64,000 nt of DNA from Gammaproteobacteria bacterium (GTDB lineage Bacteria; Pseudomonadota; Gammaproteobacteria; Enterobacterales; Kangiellaceae), in the NCBI GenBank assembly GCA_013373375.1, contig JABXHY010000027.1, forward strand, positions 1 to 64,000. Reading direction: 5' to 3'. The notes beneath the pieces were generated by a model. It was not told the DNA's origin and ran no database searches. It was given only the letters and a program-made list of their open reading frames with translations. Position numbers and translations under genes: made by a program. This document shows, one piece after another, positions 29,077 through 38,077 of this stretch. Every line of letters starts with the position of its first letter. Position 1 is the first letter of the stretch.

Positions 29077-29757
29077 ATGGAAGTTATCATACTTGCTGGA
29101 GGGCTAGGTACCAGGTTGAGAAGTGAAGTGTCTGATGTTCCAAAACCGATGGCGCCGGTAGGTGCTAAGCCGTTTCTAGAGGTAATACTTGATAACTTTT
29201 TGCGCTTTGATATTAGTAAGTTTGTAATATCAATCGGCTACTTAGGAGGTGTTATATCTTCTTATTTTGGAAATTCATATAAAGGAATTGAGATTGCTTA
29301 TTGCCATGAAGATGAGCCTCTCGGAACCGGTGGGGCGATAAAAAAAGCATTGAATTATATCGAGAATCAGCAGGCTATTATTGTAAATGGGGATACATTC
29401 ATCGATTTAGATTTTTCTGACATGTTTTCGCAGTTTTCGAGGCAACAGTCGCAAATCATGATTGCGTTAAAAGAAGTCGACAACTGTAGTCGATACGGCA
29501 CCGTAAAGATTAACTCAAATAATTTAGTAGTAGATTTCTCATCGAATCAAACCGGTAAAGGGCTAATTAATACTGGAGTTTATATGGTGAGTTGCGATTT
29601 CTTTCGAAAGCTTTTTACTGAGGAAAAGTTCTCTTTCGAAAAATACATAGAAAGCAATGTTTCTAGCCTGAATATAAACGCTTATATTTCTAATAGTTAC
29701 TTTATCGATATGGGGATTCCTGAAGATTACCAGAAGGCAATTAAAAGATTCTCGTAG
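29077..29757 (+). CDS. hddC: D-glycero-alpha-D-manno-heptose 1-phosphate guanylyltransferase
   Basis: 226 residues, nucleotidyltransferase fold. The signature LAGGLGTRLRSEVSDVPKPM lies at the N-terminus, with NGDTFIDLD (metal Asp) near residue 106 and YFIDMGIPEDY near the C-terminus. In the company of hddA, gmhA and gmhB it should make GDP-D-glycero-alpha-D-manno-heptose. It lies three bases after gmhA. Confidence 0.9.
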   Translation: MEVIILAGGLGTRLRSEVSDVPKPMAPVGAKPFLEVILDNFLRFDISKFVISIGYLGGVISSYFGNSYKGIEIAYCHEDEPLGTGGAIKKALNYIENQQAIIVNGDTFIDLDFSDMFSQFSRQQSQIMIALKEVDNCSRYGTVKINSNNLVVDFSSNQTGKGLINTGVYMVSCDFFRKLFTEEKFSFEKYIESNVSSLNINAYISNSYFIDMGIPEDYQKAIKRFS

Positions 29758-29786
29758 TTCCTAATATTAAAAGTGAGACCTGATAA

Positions 29787-30335
29787 TTGAAAGTCATATT
29801 TTTAGACAGAGATGGAGTAATAAATGTTGATACTGGACACTTATATAAGATAGGTGATTGGAAGTTTACTAGTAATTGTGTTAAGGCATTAAAATCGTTT
29901 GTTAAGAAAGGGTTTGAGATTATTGTAATTACTAATCAAGCCGGAATAGCAAAGGGATATTATTCAGTTCATGATTATAATGTCCTGACTGACTGGTATG
30001 TCAACTATCTTGCTAACAAGGATGTTCCAATTCTCGATGTTTTTTATTGTCCTCATCATCCTGAAGGGAATATCGATGAGTTTAGTGTGAGCTGCAACTG
30101 TAGAAAGCCGAAGCCAGGATTAATAGAAAGTGCTTTTGTGAAATACGATATAGACATAGCAAATTCCTTTTTGGTGGGCGATAAAATATCTGATATTAGA
30201 GCTGGTTCAGAGGCAGGATTGGAAAATTTAGTTTTGTTAGATAGTGAATATTTCTCTGAAGAAGAGAGTTCTGCTCTAAAAGAAAAACACCTAAGGTTTA
30301 AAAATTTGTATGACTTCAGTTTGAACTTAGTTTAG
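29787..30335 (+). CDS. gmhB: D,D-heptose 1,7-bisphosphate phosphatase
   Basis: 182 residues, HAD family. FLDRDGVINVDTGHLYK gives the nucleophile Asp, ITNQAGIAKGYY follows, and a zinc-binding loop contains CPHHPEG and SCNCRKPKPGL. It removes the 7-phosphate from heptose 1,7-bisphosphate. The start appears to be TTG at 29787 (KVIFLDRDG), since the family N-terminus begins there. With hddA, gmhA and hddC the four-gene GDP-heptose set is complete. Confidence 0.92.
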   Translation: MKVIFLDRDGVINVDTGHLYKIGDWKFTSNCVKALKSFVKKGFEIIVITNQAGIAKGYYSVHDYNVLTDWYVNYLANKDVPILDVFYCPHHPEGNIDEFSVSCNCRKPKPGLIESAFVKYDIDIANSFLVGDKISDIRAGSEAGLENLVLLDSEYFSEEESSALKEKHLRFKNLYDFSLNLV

Positions 30336-30428
30336 CTGTTTAAATATGATTAAGTATTGGTTGACCTACGAGACTGTGTATTGCGAATTTTAAACTCGAC
30401 TTTACCTTGAATAAATGTAATTGGAGTT

Positions 30429-31481
30429 ATGAGACTACTTGTCAATAAATTTTTGTCGTCGATATTAGTTTTCTGTATTTGTACTTTCATTCTATCTTGT
30501 TATGACAATAAAGATGAGGATAGTGATTTTAGGAGAATACTCAAAGAAAGCGGTGCTGAGGTGCATAAAAAAGCAGATGCAGCCTGGAACCAAATAGGAG
30601 GATGGGGTGAATTTGAAAATGATATTAGTTACCAAGAAATTATTTCTTTTTATGTTCATTATGACAAACACTTCAATTTAGAGACTCGCACGAAGATTAT
30701 AGTATCGATTTTGTTTTCAATTTCGAACTTGCAAACAGCTGAAGGAGGATATATTCAAAATGGAAAGCCCTCTTATGTTAGGACATCTCAATATTTAACA
30801 GGGTTGTTGCTTGTTATTGAACGAGACGCTAGCATTTATAATAAAATTCCGTGGTTAGATGAATCTATAAAGAAATCTGCTTATTGGCTAATCGCAAATA
30901 CTAAGGGTTGGGCTGGAAATCAAACTCTATCTGCGTTGATTACTTTTTCGCTTTTAAAAGATAAGTATGCTGAGACTCAGTTCTCTGAGCATTATGACTT
31001 TTTACGTCAGTATTTATTTGAAGACTTTGAAGATCGAGGTGATTCAGAAGGATTCTGGCCAGAAGCACCGAAGACATGGAGCAATAGGTTATTAACTCCT
31101 TATTTACAGACTCAAATAATGTTTGCAGGTTACTATTTGGAGTTAAATAGTGATCCTGAATTCGAAAGATACTTTCTTAAGTTACTTAAATTTTTTAGTA
31201 ATATTGCGAACTTTGATAATTTAACTTTAGATGTGTCCAGCTCCTATTCTTATGCAGATGGAGATGAGCACTTTATAAACCTTACTGCTCCAGTCACCTT
31301 AATATATGTTTGCAAATATCTTGATCTCTACTGTGAATATGCGAAGAGTGAATCAACTCTTAGGCAGCACATTCAGAATTTCTGGGGTGATGCTGAGAGG
31401 AATAACTACCTGACTTTATATACTGACTCATATTACAGGATGTATATTATGCTTAACTTTGAAAGTTTGATTGTGAATTAG
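30429..31481 (+). CDS. Unrecognised lipoprotein in the polysaccharide operon
   Basis: 350 residues. The N-terminus is a lipoprotein signal (LSSILVFCICTFILSC), with Cys at about residue 24 followed by an acidic linker. The rest is rich in helices and aromatic residues, with stretches such as LQTAEGGYIQNGKPSYVRT, GWAGNQTLSALITFSLL and DSEGFWPEAPKTWSNR. The repeating helix pattern recalls the alpha/alpha toroids of polysaccharide lyases or hydrolases, but I recognise no catalytic motif. It sits between the heptose genes and the formyltransferase-like gene. It could trim, bind or anchor the polymer; none of this is shown. Confidence 0.6.
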   Translation: MRLLVNKFLSSILVFCICTFILSCYDNKDEDSDFRRILKESGAEVHKKADAAWNQIGGWGEFENDISYQEIISFYVHYDKHFNLETRTKIIVSILFSISNLQTAEGGYIQNGKPSYVRTSQYLTGLLLVIERDASIYNKIPWLDESIKKSAYWLIANTKGWAGNQTLSALITFSLLKDKYAETQFSEHYDFLRQYLFEDFEDRGDSEGFWPEAPKTWSNRLLTPYLQTQIMFAGYYLELNSDPEFERYFLKLLKFFSNIANFDNLTLDVSSSYSYADGDEHFINLTAPVTLIYVCKYLDLYCEYAKSESTLRQHIQNFWGDAERNNYLTLYTDSYYRMYIMLNFESLIVN

Positions 31482-31583
31482 ATTCTAGTCAATGCATGCT
31501 TTTGGATACTGTTAAGTAAATAATAATAACTATCCTATGTATATATTGAGTATTTTAAATATTTTGAATAGTGAGATGTTTGT

Positions 31584-32396
31584 ATGGCTGAGGCAATAGG
31601 TAAAAGTCGAGTTGTAATTCTTTGCGGAAATGATGTAAGACACTTTAATACTTGTGCTTCGTTAATAAGAAGTGGGGTTAATGTTGTAGGAATAGTTTCT
31701 TGCAACCAAGAGAAAGCCGGCGTACCTGTTAACTATATTTTTAAAATGATAAGTAAAAATGGTTTTTTCTTAACGCTAAGTCAAATTGTAGGAAAGGTGT
31801 ATTACTCTCTATTAAATCGAAAAAAAGACGCGCAAATAAAGAAAAAGCTATTTGACAGAGATGTAATTATGAAAGCTATTGAGAGTTGGAGACGAGAAGT
31901 TTATAAAACTAGTGACTATAACGACGATACCACAATTAAGTACATTGAGTCTCTAGAGCCTGATGTTTTACTTGTACACACTCCTTACTGGGTCGGCAAG
32001 AGAGTTAGAGAACTGTCGAAATCCGGATTTGTAATTGGAGGTCATCCCGGAATTACTCCTGATTATCGTGGTGCGCATTCTGCATTCTGGGCGATCTACA
32101 ATGATAAACCTCAAGATGTAGGTTACTCTGTTTTTCTCCTAGACAGAGGCGTTGATACTGGTGCGGTTATTCAGCAAGGAAGAGTTAAAATAGAAGAAGG
32201 TGATAGCTTCGTGACTTTAGGCTGGAAAGGGATGATTGAACAAGCGCGGGTTCAAGCAGAGGTTCTCTTAGAATTTGATAAGACAGGAAAAATTGATGCT
32301 AAACCACATGATAATATTCGTGATAACACGCTTTATGATAATCCAGGAATTTTTCAGATTCTAAAGTATCAGTTAAAAAGAACAGGTGTAAGGTAG
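31584..32396 (+). CDS. Formyltransferase-like protein
   Basis: 270 residues. It has the N10-formyl-tetrahydrofolate transferase fold region: GGHPGITPDYRGAHSAFWAI and LLDRGVDTGAVIQQG. In active enzymes the first motif reads N-x-H-x-S/P; here the Asn position is Gly (GGHPG), while His and the later Asp (VDTG) are kept. This family often formylates an amino sugar on a nucleotide (as in Qui4NFo or Fuc4NFo). The Asn change leaves activity uncertain. It could act on the 4-amino sugar made by WecE at 47857. Confidence 0.72.
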   Translation: MAEAIGKSRVVILCGNDVRHFNTCASLIRSGVNVVGIVSCNQEKAGVPVNYIFKMISKNGFFLTLSQIVGKVYYSLLNRKKDAQIKKKLFDRDVIMKAIESWRREVYKTSDYNDDTTIKYIESLEPDVLLVHTPYWVGKRVRELSKSGFVIGGHPGITPDYRGAHSAFWAIYNDKPQDVGYSVFLLDRGVDTGAVIQQGRVKIEEGDSFVTLGWKGMIEQARVQAEVLLEFDKTGKIDAKPHDNIRDNTLYDNPGIFQILKYQLKRTGVR

Positions 32397-32406
32397 TAAA
32401 TTTTTG

Positions 32407-33660
32407 ATGGCTAATAAGAAAGTAATTATTGTAAGAAACTCTGAAAGTTTACCAACGGATATAAACGGAGGCCGGTTGTGGAGAACTGGGTTATTGGCGA
32501 AACACCTGTCTTTGAAGAATTATGACTTAACGTGGGTATGTTCTAGTTTCGATCACTATAATGGATTAAATAGAAGCTCGGTTGGAGAATTTGAGGAACT
32601 GCCTGAATTACGAAAGTCACTAGTCTTATTAAAGACTCCGGGCTACAGTAAGAATTCAAGCCCTTTGAGATTTATTGATCACTTGGTGTTTGCAGTAAAG
32701 TTATTTTTCTTTTTAAGAAAGCACAAAGATGTAGGAGTAATATTTTGTTCATATCCAACTCCAGATTCATCAATTACGTGTCTACTTATTTCAAAGCTTT
32801 ATGATATTCCACTAATATTAGATATTCGGGATATGTGGCCAGATGTTTTTATTGAAAAGGCGAGTGGTATTAAAAAGCATTTAATGCAGCTTGGCTTTTC
32901 TCTCTATTATTTTATGAGGAATATTTGTTTTAGGTATGCTGACGCATTGTTCGCTGTAAATAGTAATTTCCTGGATTGGGCTAGGACGATCGGTAAAAGA
33001 ACCTCTAATATGGATAGAGTTCATTATATTCCTTTTGAAAAGCCATCACTTTCTTTAACAGATAGAAACGAAGCTTCAAGATTATTTTCTTCCAGGTTTT
33101 TTAAGAATAAAGATATAAATATTGCATTTGGTGGAACAGTAGGATACATGTTTAACTTTAAACCGTTAGCGAAAGCGCTAAAAAGGTTAAAAGGTCAATA
33201 CAATGTTAATGTGTTTATATGTGGAAAGGGCGCGTGTTTGGAGCAGACCAAAGAGTTATTCAGCGAGCATAAAGGTGTTATCTTTACAAACCTCATAAAC
33301 TCAAAGGTTCTTTTTGCTTTGTATGAAAAAGTGGATATCTTATTTGCTCCTTATGAGATGTTGGATAATTTTGATGGGCATCTTCCAAATAAGTTTATGG
33401 AATATTGTGCTTCTGAGAAGCCAATACTGACTTCCTTGAATGGTGAGGCGAGAGCGCTTTTAAAAGATTATGGAGCTGGTTATTGTTATGATAACGAAAC
33501 TGATATTCTTAATGCTTTAGATGATTTTTTTGAGAATCCTAAATTGACTGAAACAATGGGAAAAGGAGCTAGTGCAATTTACGAAAAGCTATTTCACTCT
33601 CATAAGATTTTACACGAAATGGAAAGTGATATTCTTAATATAATGAAAAGTGAAAAATGA
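32407..33660 (+). CDS. Glycosyltransferase family 4 (WbuB-like)
   Basis: 417 residues from ATG 32407; a TTG three bases earlier is also in frame. Acceptor-side domain begins VIIVRNSESLPTDINGGRLWR. The middle has YDIPLILDIRDMWPDVFIEKA, a motif common in WbuB/WcaL-like GT4 enzymes, and the donor domain has FDGHLPNKFMEYCASEKPIL with the E-x7-E region. It is the last transferase before the initiating enzyme. Confidence 0.82.
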   Translation: MANKKVIIVRNSESLPTDINGGRLWRTGLLAKHLSLKNYDLTWVCSSFDHYNGLNRSSVGEFEELPELRKSLVLLKTPGYSKNSSPLRFIDHLVFAVKLFFFLRKHKDVGVIFCSYPTPDSSITCLLISKLYDIPLILDIRDMWPDVFIEKASGIKKHLMQLGFSLYYFMRNICFRYADALFAVNSNFLDWARTIGKRTSNMDRVHYIPFEKPSLSLTDRNEASRLFSSRFFKNKDINIAFGGTVGYMFNFKPLAKALKRLKGQYNVNVFICGKGACLEQTKELFSEHKGVIFTNLINSKVLFALYEKVDILFAPYEMLDNFDGHLPNKFMEYCASEKPILTSLNGEARALLKDYGAGYCYDNETDILNALDDFFENPKLTETMGKGASAIYEKLFHSHKILHEMESDILNIMKSEK

Positions 33661-33661
33661 A

Positions 33662-34216
33662 ATGATAATAAGATTCTTTGATATAAGTTTTGCGCTTCTC
33701 GGTTTGGTTATTGGTAGTCCAATGTTGTTAATTATTTGGTTTATTGGGTTGTTAGACACGGGATCTCCAATCTTTATGCAAAAGAGAGTAGGTCGAAATA
33801 AAAAACCATTTACTTTGGTAAAGTTTAGGACTATGAAGTTAGGCACAAAAAGCGTCGCTAGTCATTTAGCTCAATCCAGTCAAATTACACGATTTGGTTC
33901 ATTTTTGCGAAAGTCTAAGCTAGATGAGCTACCGCAGCTCTGGAATGTACTTATTGGCGATATGAGCTTAGTAGGGCCTCGACCTAGCCTTTTTAATCAG
34001 GAAGAGTTGATATTCGAAAGAGAGGCGTTAGGAGTTCTCGATGTTAGACCTGGGATTACAGGCTTGGCACAACTTAATAATGTTGATATGTCTACCCCAA
34101 AGAAATTAGCTGAATGGGATAAAAAGATGGTTGATAGTTTAAGTTTAGGCAATTATTTCAAGTACATTGTATTCACTGCACTAGGTAAGGGTGGTGGTGA
34201 TAGGATAAAGAGTTAA
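33662..34216 (+). CDS. Undecaprenyl-phosphate sugar phosphotransferase (short, PglC-like initiating enzyme)
   Basis: About 184 residues, with only the catalytic bacterial-sugar-transferase domain. A hydrophobic N-terminal segment ([20 protein letters not shown]) acts as a re-entrant membrane helix. The catalytic region holds [21 protein letters not shown] and [23 protein letters not shown], then RPGITGLAQ. It would transfer a sugar 1-phosphate from UDP-sugar to undecaprenyl phosphate and so start the repeat unit. The first sugar is likely a HexNAc or a 6-deoxy amino sugar made by the dehydratase that follows. Start uncertain: GTG 33650 is also in frame. Confidence 0.88.
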   Translation: MIIRFFDISFALLGLVIGSPMLLIIWFIGLLDTGSPIFMQKRVGRNKKPFTLVKFRTMKLGTKSVASHLAQSSQITRFGSFLRKSKLDELPQLWNVLIGDMSLVGPRPSLFNQEELIFEREALGVLDVRPGITGLAQLNNVDMSTPKKLAEWDKKMVDSLSLGNYFKYIVFTALGKGGGDRIKS

Positions 34217-34652
34217 ACTGTTACAATAGAAATTCGATAGAGATATCTAAGTTCAACTTAACCTAATTTAATTGGTATTAGCATTTTTTATAAAGTTCAA
34301 CCGGTTTACAGCAGTTAAAATAAAATGCACACTTTGCTAACAAGGTTTTTCTAAGGTCTGTTTTTGGGTTTCTTGCTATAAGCCTAATTGTACAGTTGGG
34401 TAATGCGTGTGACCTGGTGCGAAAAGTTTAATGTTGTAGGTTGACCATTAGAAGGACTGAGAGAATATGCTTTGCCACGACTATCTGGTGAAGTATTATC
34501 CACTGAATCAAACTAAATGGGATGTGCTATAATCGTTAATCATTTTAACTTCTAGGCTATGTTAAATTTACAACATTTTAAATCAAAATATTGGATAAAT
34601 GGACTTTGAAGTCTGCTGAAAGAAGAGTACAAGGATTAAAAGTTAATATATT
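34217..34652 (+). other. Noncoding gap of 436 bases
   Basis: No convincing frame, RNA gene or terminator is visible. The stretch is AT-rich and splits the transferase operon from the dehydratase gene. A promoter for the downstream genes may lie here, but I cannot point to a clear -35/-10 pair. Confidence 0.5.
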
Positions 34653-36599
34653 ATGAATAAAATGATAACTACAATTAATTGGTTTTTAGACTCTCCAAGG
34701 CCTATAAAAAGGGCTACTACGGTCCTTTTTGATCTTGTATGCATTACTTTTTGTATAGGTTTGGCGTCATCGGTTTTAGAAGACAAGACCTTTAGCTGGA
34801 CTACTAATGACACAGTGATCAGCTTTCTAACAGCGGTGCTTTCGATAGTAGCGTTTGTAAAATTAGGTTTTTATAGAGCTATATTACGGTATATTGGTAC
34901 GACCACAGTGTCTGTACTGTTAATTGGTGTATCCATTAGTGCTTTCATTTTCAGTTCACTCCATTTACTTGTAAACGACAAGTTTGTGCTGACACAAACA
35001 ATGTTTTATTGGTCATTTCTAACCTTATCTATAGGTGGTTCTCGTTTGGCTTTAAAGGCCTACATTCAACAAATGAATAAAGGTGTTTCTCGTGTTGCGA
35101 TATACGGGGTTGGTGCTGCTGGTCGTCAGTTGGCCTCAGCACTCGGTCATGGAGACAAGTACAAGCCAGTTGCTTTTTTCGATGATGACTCCTCATTACA
35201 TGGTGCAGAGGTCGATGGATTAAAAGTATTTGCTTCTGAAATTGCCGAAGACATAATTGCGAAGTATCGGTTAAGCCACGTATTTCTTGCTATGCCGTCG
35301 GTAGCGCCGTCACGGAAGAATGAAATTCTCAGAATGCTGGAACCATTCCCGGTCCGGATAAAAACCATAGCTGGAATGGAGGATATTGTTAGTGGCAAAG
35401 TTAAGATTGAGGAGTTAAAGGACTTAGATATTGAAGATTTGCTTGGACGGGATGCCGTTACTCCTGATAGTGACTTGCTATCTTCTTGTATTACAAACAA
35501 AACAGTAATGGTTACTGGCGCTGGCGGATCGATAGGATCTGAGCTTTGTCGTCAAATAGTCATTTTAAAGCCCAAGACTCTTCTATTGTATGAGCTTTCG
35601 GAGTTTGGCCTTTATGCTATCGAACGGGAGCTAAAGGCTTTCATTGCTGACCAGAAGCTAAACACTAATTTAATTCCTTTACTTGGTTCTGTTCAGCATA
35701 GAAAACGGCTAACACGCTGTATGCAGTACTTTGGTGTAAATACAGTTTATCATGCTGCTGCTTATAAACATGTACCGATAGTCGAGCATAATGTGATTGA
35801 GGGGATAAGGAATAATGTATTTGGTACTTACCATGCTGCCCGTGCTGCAAGCGATGCTAAAGTTGATAAATTTGTCCTAATTTCAACTGATAAAGCAGTG
35901 CGCCCGACTAATATCATGGGCGCGAGTAAACGTCTTGCTGAGTTGCTTCTTCAGGCTTTAAGTGAGAAAACTTCTGATACGATTTTTACGATGGTAAGGT
36001 TTGGTAATGTACTGGGCTCTTCTGGTTCAGTTGTTCCTTTATTTCGTGAGCAAATTAAACGCGGTGGGCCTGTTACCGTTACTCATCCGGATATAACCAG
36101 GTACTTCATGACTATCCCTGAAGCGGCTCAACTTGTTATACAAGCTGGCGCGATGGGGCAAGGTGGTGATGTGTTTGTGCTTGATATGGGCGAGCCAGTT
36201 AAAATAGCATCTTTGGCTGAGCGGATGATACATCTGATGGGGCGCACAGTTAAATCGCAAAATAATGAGAGTCGTGACATTGAAATCCAATATTCAGGAC
36301 TCAGGCCGGGAGAGAAACTTTTTGAGGAGCTGTTGATTGGCGAAAATGTTGAAGGAACAGAACACCCTCGAATAATGCGAGCGAGAGAAGAGTTTTTGTC
36401 TTGGCCAGAAACAAAAAAGGCGCTTGATTTACTCGATGACCTTTGTGAGAGCATGGATTGTGACGGTATTGTGCAGCTGTTATTGCGTTTGCCAACTGGC
36501 TATAACCCACAGCATGCAGTTTGTGACTTACTATGGGAGCAAAGCGAGGACCATTTCTTTGATTCTGCAAAAGTAGTCCGCTTTAAGACGCTTTCTTAA
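34653..36599 (+). CDS. Membrane nucleotide-sugar 4,6-dehydratase (WbpM/PglF/CapD family)
   Basis: 648 residues. Four membrane segments fill the first 150 residues. A first Rossmann domain (VAIYGVGAAGRQLASAL) and the catalytic SDR domain follow. The latter has VTGAGGSIGSELCRQI, YHAAAYKHVPIVEHN and STDKAVRPTNIMGASK, where Met replaces the usual SDR Tyr, as in PglF/FlaA1. It makes UDP-4-keto-6-deoxy-HexNAc from UDP-GlcNAc, a precursor of sugars such as QuiNAc, FucNAc or bacillosamine. The short initiating transferase just upstream is the usual partner. Confidence 0.9.
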   Translation: MNKMITTINWFLDSPRPIKRATTVLFDLVCITFCIGLASSVLEDKTFSWTTNDTVISFLTAVLSIVAFVKLGFYRAILRYIGTTTVSVLLIGVSISAFIFSSLHLLVNDKFVLTQTMFYWSFLTLSIGGSRLALKAYIQQMNKGVSRVAIYGVGAAGRQLASALGHGDKYKPVAFFDDDSSLHGAEVDGLKVFASEIAEDIIAKYRLSHVFLAMPSVAPSRKNEILRMLEPFPVRIKTIAGMEDIVSGKVKIEELKDLDIEDLLGRDAVTPDSDLLSSCITNKTVMVTGAGGSIGSELCRQIVILKPKTLLLYELSEFGLYAIERELKAFIADQKLNTNLIPLLGSVQHRKRLTRCMQYFGVNTVYHAAAYKHVPIVEHNVIEGIRNNVFGTYHAARAASDAKVDKFVLISTDKAVRPTNIMGASKRLAELLLQALSEKTSDTIFTMVRFGNVLGSSGSVVPLFREQIKRGGPVTVTHPDITRYFMTIPEAAQLVIQAGAMGQGGDVFVLDMGEPVKIASLAERMIHLMGRTVKSQNNESRDIEIQYSGLRPGEKLFEELLIGENVEGTEHPRIMRAREEFLSWPETKKALDLLDDLCESMDCDGIVQLLLRLPTGYNPQHAVCDLLWEQSEDHFFDSAKVVRFKTLS

Positions 36600-36656
36600 A
36601 CGACGAGTTTCCATACTTTACATCTATTTTAATATTTCCCGTTTGGTATTTGCTAT

Positions 36657-37943
36657 ATGTTGAACAATCGTAATATTGCAGTTATTGGTTTAGGTTATGT
36701 TGGTTTGCCAGTGGCTGTTGCCTTCGGCAAAAGTCAGTCTGTAGTTGGTTTTGACATTAACTCCGAACGGATTGAGGAGTTAAGGAAGGGTTTTGATCGT
36801 ACGCTTGAAGTTGAACAGGAAGAGCTAACCTCGGCGAATATTGAGTTTACCAATTCAATCGATGTGCTAAGAAAAGCTGACTTTCATATTGTCGCCGTTC
36901 CTACACCAATTAATGAAGCCCGCAAGCCCGATTTGCGCCCTATGTTGTCAGCCTCCAGAACCGTAGGCCGCGCACTTAAAAAAGGCGATATTGTGGTGTT
37001 CGAGTCAACGGTTTATCCCGGGGCTACCGAAGAAGACTGTGTGCCGATTTTAGAGGCGGAATCGGGATTAAAGTGTGGTGAAGACTTCACGGTGGGTTAT
37101 TCCCCTGAACGAATTAACCCGGGCGATAAAGAACACACGTTTACCACCATTACCAAAATCGTTTCCGGCCAAGATGCTGCAACGCTCGATACCGTCGCGC
37201 AAGTTTATGAAAGCGTTGTCACCGCCGGCGTTTATCGAGCCAGCTCGATTAAAGTTGCGGAAGCCGCCAAAGTTATCGAAAACACTCAGCGCGATTTAAA
37301 CATCGCCTTGATGAACGAGTTGTCGCTGATTTTCCAGACCATGGGCATTGATACGTTAGATGTGCTTGAAGCGGCTGGCACCAAGTGGAACTTTTTACCA
37401 TTTCGTCCTGGATTAGTGGGCGGTCATTGCATTGGTGTTGACCCTTATTATCTGACCCATAAAGCCGAACTGATGGGCCATCATCCGCAAGTGATTCTGG
37501 CCGGCCGTCGTATCAACGACGACATGGGCAAAGTGATTGTGCAAAACGCGATTAAACGTCTGGTCAAAGCCGGTGAAAACCCCGCGCAGGCGAAAGTGGC
37601 GATTCTTGGGTTAACCTTTAAAGAAAACTGCCCCGATTTGCGTAATTCCAAAGTTATCGATTTGGTTAATGAATTAAAGAGCTTCGGCATAGAGCCTCTG
37701 GTGCATGACCCAATGGCTGACAATGAAGAGGCGAAGCATGAGTATGGCGTGTCGCTTTGCAAAGATGAAGATTTGGTAGATATCGACTTAATGTTTGTGG
37801 CGGTTGCCCATAATGATTATCGGCAATGGCAAATGAGTGATTTTGAAAAACGCTTAAAACCTGGTGCCCATGTCTTCGATGTGAAAGGTATTCTGAACCG
37901 CGAAGCTTTTGCCCAGTCCAATTTTGACTTGGCTCGAATTTAG
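36657..37943 (+). CDS. tviB: UDP-HexNAc 6-dehydrogenase (TviB/WbpO type)
   Basis: 428 residues. NAD-binding GLGYVGLPVAVAFGK, then VPTPIN, ESTVYPGATEEDCVPIL, EAAKVIENTQRDLNIALMNE and GGHCIGVDPYYLT with the catalytic Cys, then FKENCPDLRNSKV. This matches TviB/WbpO rather than Ugd or WecC. It oxidises UDP-GlcNAc or UDP-GalNAc to the uronate. From about 36.9 kb on the codon choice is visibly richer in G+C (GCC, CGC, GGC) than in the first 200 bases and the gene upstream, which hints at a recombinant origin. Confidence 0.88.
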   Translation: MLNNRNIAVIGLGYVGLPVAVAFGKSQSVVGFDINSERIEELRKGFDRTLEVEQEELTSANIEFTNSIDVLRKADFHIVAVPTPINEARKPDLRPMLSASRTVGRALKKGDIVVFESTVYPGATEEDCVPILEAESGLKCGEDFTVGYSPERINPGDKEHTFTTITKIVSGQDAATLDTVAQVYESVVTAGVYRASSIKVAEAAKVIENTQRDLNIALMNELSLIFQTMGIDTLDVLEAAGTKWNFLPFRPGLVGGHCIGVDPYYLTHKAELMGHHPQVILAGRRINDDMGKVIVQNAIKRLVKAGENPAQAKVAILGLTFKENCPDLRNSKVIDLVNELKSFGIEPLVHDPMADNEEAKHEYGVSLCKDEDLVDIDLMFVAVAHNDYRQWQMSDFEKRLKPGAHVFDVKGILNREAFAQSNFDLARI

Positions 37944-38077
37944 AACAACTTACAGAGTCTATTCACACACGATAAAACTTAAACGCATCTACCAATGATA
38001 ATTAGTTTGTAGGACACATATGAAAAGTGAGTCATACTGACTGAAATTGTCAATCGGTAATAGGTGTTTGCCTAAAA

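Noticed and set aside
34380..34520. Possible decayed gene in the 436-base gap
   Set aside because: Short readable stretches exist in several frames but none resembles a family that I recognise.
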